Shown here: positions 15,002 through 18,669 of the stretch, one piece after another | Numbering within the stretch: the first letter of the stretch is position 1 | Layout: the number at the start of each line of letters is the position of its first letter | Assembly (NCBI GenBank): GCA_965365445.1 | Contig: CBDUBS010000062.1 | Span: forward strand, 1 to 18,669 | DNA: 18,669 bases | From: CBDUBS01 sp965365445 | GTDB taxonomy: Bacteria > Bacteroidota > Rhodothermia > Rhodothermales > DASSAV01 | Direction: 5' to 3' | Program-made: the position numbers and the translations under genes | Notes under the pieces: generated by a model | Databases searched by the model: none | What the model saw: only the letters and a program-made list of their open reading frames with translations | What the model was told of the DNA's origin: nothing

Positions 15002-15391
15002 ATGGGCGCTTACTACTTTTCGAAATCGCTGGACCTCCCTTTCGAGGCCGCTATCGACCGCGTCACGGAAGAATTGAAAAAGGAGGGTTTCGGTGTCCTG
15101 ACCCAGATCGACGTCGCGGAAACGCTGAAGAAGAAGCTCGATGTCGAGTTCAGGCCCTACCGCATCCTGGGCGCCTGCAACCCGAGCTTCGCACACCAGG
15201 CTCTCCAGGCGGAGGATAAGATCGGGACCATGCTTCCCTGCAATGTGATCGTGCAGGATCTGGGGGATAAAGGAACCGAGGTGGCCGCCGTCGATCCGAT
15301 TGCCTCGATGCAGGCCATCGACAACCCCGGCCTGGCTTCGATAGCCGGCGAGGTGCGGGAGCGGCTGCGTAAGGTGGTCGAAAGGCTGTAA
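15002..15391 (+). CDS. DUF302 domain-containing protein
   Basis: This 129-residue protein is probably cytoplasmic; no signal peptide is seen. It has the DUF302 (PF03625) layout: GFGVLTQIDVAETLKKKLD (29-47), then the conserved 'RILGACNPSFAHQALQAE' (54-71) with Cys59, then 'GTMLPCNVIVQD' (75-86) with Cys80, and a final amphipathic helix. The family has an unknown function, sometimes found near sulfur or redox genes, and its two conserved sites are intact here. ATG 15002 has only a weak AAGG upstream. It is isolated: a terminator lies before it and it converges on the cupin gene with 27 bases between stops. Confidence 0.9.
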   Translation: MGAYYFSKSLDLPFEAAIDRVTEELKKEGFGVLTQIDVAETLKKKLDVEFRPYRILGACNPSFAHQALQAEDKIGTMLPCNVIVQDLGDKGTEVAAVDPIASMQAIDNPGLASIAGEVRERLRKVVERL

Positions 15392-15418
15392 GCTGCCCGC
15401 CCCTTCCCACAGGAGCAC

Positions 15419-15754
15419 TCATTCATCCCGGCCGTGAACCTCAGCCGGTGGAGACGTGGCCTCGACGGCGGTAAACGCCTCCAGGATGACATAAGTGTGC
15501 TCCGCTCCTTCGGGCACGACCCACGAGTCTCCCGGCCCCAGCAGGATTTTTTGCCCTTCCGAATGCAACTCCGCCCGGCCGGAAACCACGTACCCTACCG
15601 TTTCATAGGGTCGGGTTCGGGGTTGCTTATCTTCTCCGGGTTGTTTCTCCCACAGCCGCATCCCGATACGGATGCCGGTGGCCAGGTACTTCTGGCCCAT
15701 TTTTCCATGCGGTGAGTGTGCAGAGTCGATCTTTTTGACTGTCGTATCTCCCAT
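15419..15754 (-). CDS. Small cupin-domain protein
   Basis: A 111-residue single-domain cupin. The beta-barrel core runs from RPYETVGYVVSGRAEL (48-63) to LGPGDSWVVPEGAEHTYV (72-89). Motif 2 keeps P-x-G-x-x-H (His86). In motif 1 the usual H-x-H pair is missing: Arg/Pro/Tyr lie before Glu51. A standard three-His metal site is therefore unlikely, and a catalytic dioxygenase role is doubtful; ligand binding or an atypical site is more likely. ATG 15754 has GGAAG upstream at 6-nt spacing, a reasonable ribosome-binding site. It shares a 225-base divergent promoter region with clpB, which raises the possibility of a stress-related role, but that is inference only. Confidence 0.9.
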   Translation of the reverse strand: MGDTTVKKIDSAHSPHGKMGQKYLATGIRIGMRLWEKQPGEDKQPRTRPYETVGYVVSGRAELHSEGQKILLGPGDSWVVPEGAEHTYVILEAFTAVEATSPPAEVHGRDE

Positions 15755-15883
15755 GGTACGCTTCCGGTATTGGTGAGTGTTGTAGCAGTCCTACCCAAAA
15801 ACCGAACAGGGGGTTGTGCCGCCTCCGTGATCTTCTGGGAAAATGGAAAAGGTCGGGTTCTGACAGGATGGCAGTTTCGGGAG

Positions 15884-15925
15884 GGTGGTACGCTTTTCGT
15901 TTTGACCGGGTACGGCGGTACCACC
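15884..15925. promoter_or_regulatory. Inverted repeat in the cupin/clpB divergent region, possible operator
   Basis: GGTGGTAC (15884-15891) and GTACCACC (15918-15925) are perfect 8-base inverted arms with a 26-base spacer. The second arm overlaps a smaller palindrome, GGTAC-GGCG-GTACC (15909-15922). It is not the CIRCE element (no TTAGCACTC). No sigma-32-like promoter was recognised in the region. The site lies 55-96 bases before the clpB start, where an operator or leader hairpin would be expected. Confidence 0.28.
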
Positions 15926-15979
15926 GGACGAAGAACGGAGTACCTTTAAGGATAGATTAATCAGACATATGATAGGAAA

Positions 15980-18613
15980 ATGAATTTTCAAAAATTTACT
16001 GTAAAGGCTCAGGAGGCGGTGCAGCAGGCCATGGAGCTGGCTGCATCGTTGAACCATCAGGGTATCGAGCCGCCCCATTTGCTCAGGGCGCTTCTGAGCG
16101 ACGAGTCGAGTATCGTGGTTTCGATCTTGCGCAAGCTGGGCGCCAATACGGACCTGTTGCAAAACAGAGCCGAACAGGCATTGCAAAAACTCCCGGTAGT
16201 GACCGGCTCCAGCGTATCCGGTCAGTACCTCGGTCAGGAGATGAAAAAAGTGTTCGATCGGGCGTTGGCCGAAGCGGAGCTGTTGAAAGATGAGTACATC
16301 TCCAGTGAGCATCTGCTGATCGCCCTGGCCGAGTCGAAGGACGATCTGGGCCGGGCGCTTCAGGATCAGGGGGTTAACAAGGAGAAGGTTCTGGGCGTTC
16401 TGAAGGACGTGCGAGGAAATCAGCGGGTGACGGATCAACACGCCGAAAGCCGCTACGAGGCATTGAAACGGTTCGCCAGAGACCTGAATGACCTCGCCCG
16501 GCGCGGAAAGGTCGATCCCGTCATCGGGCGCGACGACGAAATCCGCCGGGTGCTCCAGATCCTCTCGCGGCGAACGAAGAACAACCCGGTGCTCGTCGGC
16601 GAGCCGGGAGTCGGCAAGACGGCCATCGCGGAAGGGCTGGCCATCCGGATCGTGCAGGGCGACGTGCCGGAAAACCTGAAGACCAAGCGCATCGTCGCCC
16701 TCGACATGGGCGCTTTGATAGCGGGCGCAAAATACCGGGGCGAGTTTGAGGACCGCTTGAAAGCCGTTGTGAAAGAGGTAACGGAAGCCGAAGGCGAAAT
16801 CATCCTCTTTATCGATGAGATCCACACGCTCGTAGGGGCAGGTGCGGCCGAAGGAGCTATGGATGCCGCCAACATCCTGAAACCGGCTCTCGCACGGGGT
16901 GAGCTTCGGGCCATCGGGGCCACAACTCTGGATGAATACCGGAAGCATCTCGAAAAAGACAAAGCGTTGGAGCGTCGTTTCCAGATGGTTCTGGTGGGCG
17001 AGCCCAGCGTTGAGGATACCATTTCCATTCTTCGGGGCATCAAGGATCGGTACGAGGTCCATCACGGCGTTCGGATTACCGACAGCGCCCTGGTGGCCGC
17101 CGCCGAACTCAGCCACCGCTACATCACCGACCGCTTCCTGCCGGACAAGGCCATCGACCTGGTGGATGAGGCGGCCGCTCGCCTGCGCATCGAAATCGAT
17201 TCGATGCCGGAAGAGCTGGACGGGCTCGAACGGCAGATCCGCCAACTCGAAATCGAACGCGAAGCCGTCAAACGGGACAGGAACGAGGACAAGCTCGCCA
17301 GCATCGCCGAGCAGATCGCCAACCTCGACGAGCGGCGGCAGGCTCTGCGGGTCAGGTGGCAGGAAGAGAAGGATCTGATCCAGGCCATTCGGAAAGCCAA
17401 AGAGGAGATAGATACACTTCGTGTGGAGGCGGAGAACCTGGAACGCGCAGGGGATTACGGAAAGGTGGCTGAAATACGCTACGGCCAGATTCCCCGGTTG
17501 GAGCAGGGGATGGCGTCAACCAACGAGCGCATCAACGAGATTCAGAAAAACGGGGCGCTGCTCAAGGAAGAAGTTGACGCGGAGGATATCGCCGGTATCG
17601 TATCGCGCTGGACGGGTATCCCGGTATCCCGGATGCTGGAGAGCGAACGCGCCAAGTTGCTTCGCATGGAGGAAGCCATCGGCGAGCGCATCGTCGGGCA
17701 GCCCGAGGCGATTGCTGCCGTATCGAACGCCGTGCGCAGGGGGCGTGCCGGACTTCAGGAGGAAACGCGCCCCATCGGGTCATTTATTTTCCTCGGCACT
17801 ACGGGCGTGGGTAAAACCGAACTGGCCAAGGCGCTGGCCTCGTTCCTGTTCAACGACGAAGGAGCCATGGTCCGCATCGATATGAGCGAGTACCAGGAGC
17901 GCCACACGGTTAGCCGACTCGTCGGGGCTCCGCCCGGATACGTTGGGTATGAAGAAGGCGGGCAGCTTACCGAGGCCGTGCGACGGAAGCCGTATTCCGT
18001 CGTCTTGCTCGACGAGATCGAAAAGGCCCATCCCGAGGTGTTCAATATCCTCCTTCAGGTGCTCGACGACGGACGTCTGACGGACAATAAGGGCCGCACG
18101 GCCGATTTCAAGAACACGATCATCATCATGACGAGCAACCTGGGTTCCGAGATCATCCGCGAACGCATGGACCTCGCTGGCGGCGTCATGAATGCGGTGG
18201 ATGAGGAACGGCTGACGACCGATCTCATGGCGATGCTCAAGCAACGCATGAGGCCGGAATTCCTCAATCGTGTCGATGAAATCGTCGTGTTCCGCCCGCT
18301 GGGTCGGGAGCAAATCCGCCGCATCGTCGACATTCAGGTGAAGCATATCAGCCGCATGGCGCTCCGGAACCACAACCTTTCGCTGATCCTTACGGACGGG
18401 GCGAAAGACTGGATCGCCGAGCAAGGGTTCGATCCCGTATTCGGCGCACGCCCATTGAAGCGTGTGGTGCAACGGGAAATCGCCAACAAGCTGGCCGAAG
18501 AAATACTCTCCGGCTGGGTGGAAGACGGCGAAACCCTGCGCATCGATATCGCGCCGGACGGCTCGGGCCTGACCTTCGAGACCCTTCACGAGGAAGCCCC
18601 GGCCGGCTCCTGA
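15980..18613 (+). CDS. clpB: ATP-dependent protein disaggregase ClpB
   Basis: ClpB is a hexameric AAA+ unfoldase that extracts proteins from aggregates with DnaK/DnaJ/GrpE. The 877 residues are full length. The order is: Clp N domain (1-145, MNFQKFTVKAQEAVQQAMEL), NBD1 with Walker A GEPGVGKT (207-214), pore-loop KYRG (251-254, Y252) and Walker B LFIDE (276-280), then the coiled-coil M domain (about 405-530, e.g. PEELDGLERQIRQLE). NBD2 has Walker A GTTGVGKT (606-613), pore-loop GYVGY (653-657) and Walker B VVLLDE (674-679). The long M domain identifies ClpB rather than ClpA or ClpC. All ATPase and pore residues are intact. ATG 15980 is preceded by a close AGGA. It stands alone, divergent from the cupin gene; no dnaK-type genes are in the window. 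Confidence 0.98.
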   Translation: MNFQKFTVKAQEAVQQAMELAASLNHQGIEPPHLLRALLSDESSIVVSILRKLGANTDLLQNRAEQALQKLPVVTGSSVSGQYLGQEMKKVFDRALAEAELLKDEYISSEHLLIALAESKDDLGRALQDQGVNKEKVLGVLKDVRGNQRVTDQHAESRYEALKRFARDLNDLARRGKVDPVIGRDDEIRRVLQILSRRTKNNPVLVGEPGVGKTAIAEGLAIRIVQGDVPENLKTKRIVALDMGALIAGAKYRGEFEDRLKAVVKEVTEAEGEIILFIDEIHTLVGAGAAEGAMDAANILKPALARGELRAIGATTLDEYRKHLEKDKALERRFQMVLVGEPSVEDTISILRGIKDRYEVHHGVRITDSALVAAAELSHRYITDRFLPDKAIDLVDEAAARLRIEIDSMPEELDGLERQIRQLEIEREAVKRDRNEDKLASIAEQIANLDERRQALRVRWQEEKDLIQAIRKAKEEIDTLRVEAENLERAGDYGKVAEIRYGQIPRLEQGMASTNERINEIQKNGALLKEEVDAEDIAGIVSRWTGIPVSRMLESERAKLLRMEEAIGERIVGQPEAIAAVSNAVRRGRAGLQEETRPIGSFIFLGTTGVGKTELAKALASFLFNDEGAMVRIDMSEYQERHTVSRLVGAPPGYVGYEEGGQLTEAVRRKPYSVVLLDEIEKAHPEVFNILLQVLDDGRLTDNKGRTADFKNTIIIMTSNLGSEIIRERMDLAGGVMNAVDEERLTTDLMAMLKQRMRPEFLNRVDEIVVFRPLGREQIRRIVDIQVKHISRMALRNHNLSLILTDGAKDWIAEQGFDPVFGARPLKRVVQREIANKLAEEILSGWVEDGETLRIDIAPDGSGLTFETLHEEAPAGS

Positions 18614-18669
18614 ACCTATCCTACGGCGGTTGTGGGGACAGGGCAGCGTCCGGCCTGAACCGGGCGCTG

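Noticed and set aside
15791..17245. 484-codon open frame antisense to clpB
   Set aside because: It lies opposite ClpB, whose family motifs are unambiguous. The antisense translation has no domain, and such long shadows are common opposite codon-biased GC-rich genes.
1..18669. tRNA/rRNA genes, CRISPR arrays, IS elements or integrase-type mobile genes
   Set aside because: I looked for T-loop motifs (GGTTCGANTCC), spaced direct repeats, transposase motifs and terminal inverted repeats in the gaps and found none.

Overview
The window is chromosomal, moderately GC-rich bacterial DNA filled with housekeeping-type genes. I see no phage, IS element, CRISPR array or tRNA/rRNA gene. The best guess for the host is a Rhodothermota/Bacteroidota-type bacterium, most likely Rhodothermia-like. 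This is an inference from three things. First, the small proteins (DUF2795 starting MYWTLELASYLEDAPWPATK, and a Bacteroidota-style DUF493) match that lineage. Second, HPr kinase occurs without visible PTS genes. Third, many genes lack clear Shine-Dalgarno sites and some start with GTG or TTG.

Left half (1-6969): every gene is on the minus strand. Read in the direction of transcription they are a galactokinase-like protein with eroded catalytic motifs (6930-5701), a MoxR AAA+ ATPase (5644-4616), HPr kinase/phosphorylase (4578-3562), a DUF2795 protein with its own promoter candidate (3301-3083), a BamA/TamA-type outer-membrane protein split by an apparent frameshift (2983-552), and the N-terminal third or so of an ARMT1/DUF89-family protein that runs off the left edge (319-1). 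The first three genes are close enough (gaps of 56 and 37 nt) to be one operon.

Middle (7138-13886): an RND/MMPL exporter runs divergently from the galactokinase-like gene. It ends base-to-base against the convergent methionyl-tRNA formyltransferase gene (fmt). A 444-base intergenic region separates fmt from a divergent class A penicillin-binding protein with a long charged C-terminal tail, which converges on a DUF493 protein.

Right part (13887-18669): a gene-poor stretch carries a small Met/Asp/Thr-repeat lipoprotein with a strong ribosome-binding site. It is followed by about 290 nt of non-coding sequence that can fold into a rod-like structure and ends in a textbook intrinsic terminator, so it may be a structured ncRNA. 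After that come a DUF302 protein, a convergent small cupin, and a complete clpB disaggregase gene.

Functionally the window mixes envelope biogenesis (BamA-like, PBP, RND exporter, lipoprotein), protein quality control (ClpB, MoxR), translation initiation (Fmt) and signalling (HprK). I did not find a clearly new multi-gene system. The items most worth a second look are the probable galactokinase pseudoenzyme beside moxR-hprK, the candidate ncRNA, the split BamA-like gene, and the Met-rich lipoprotein.
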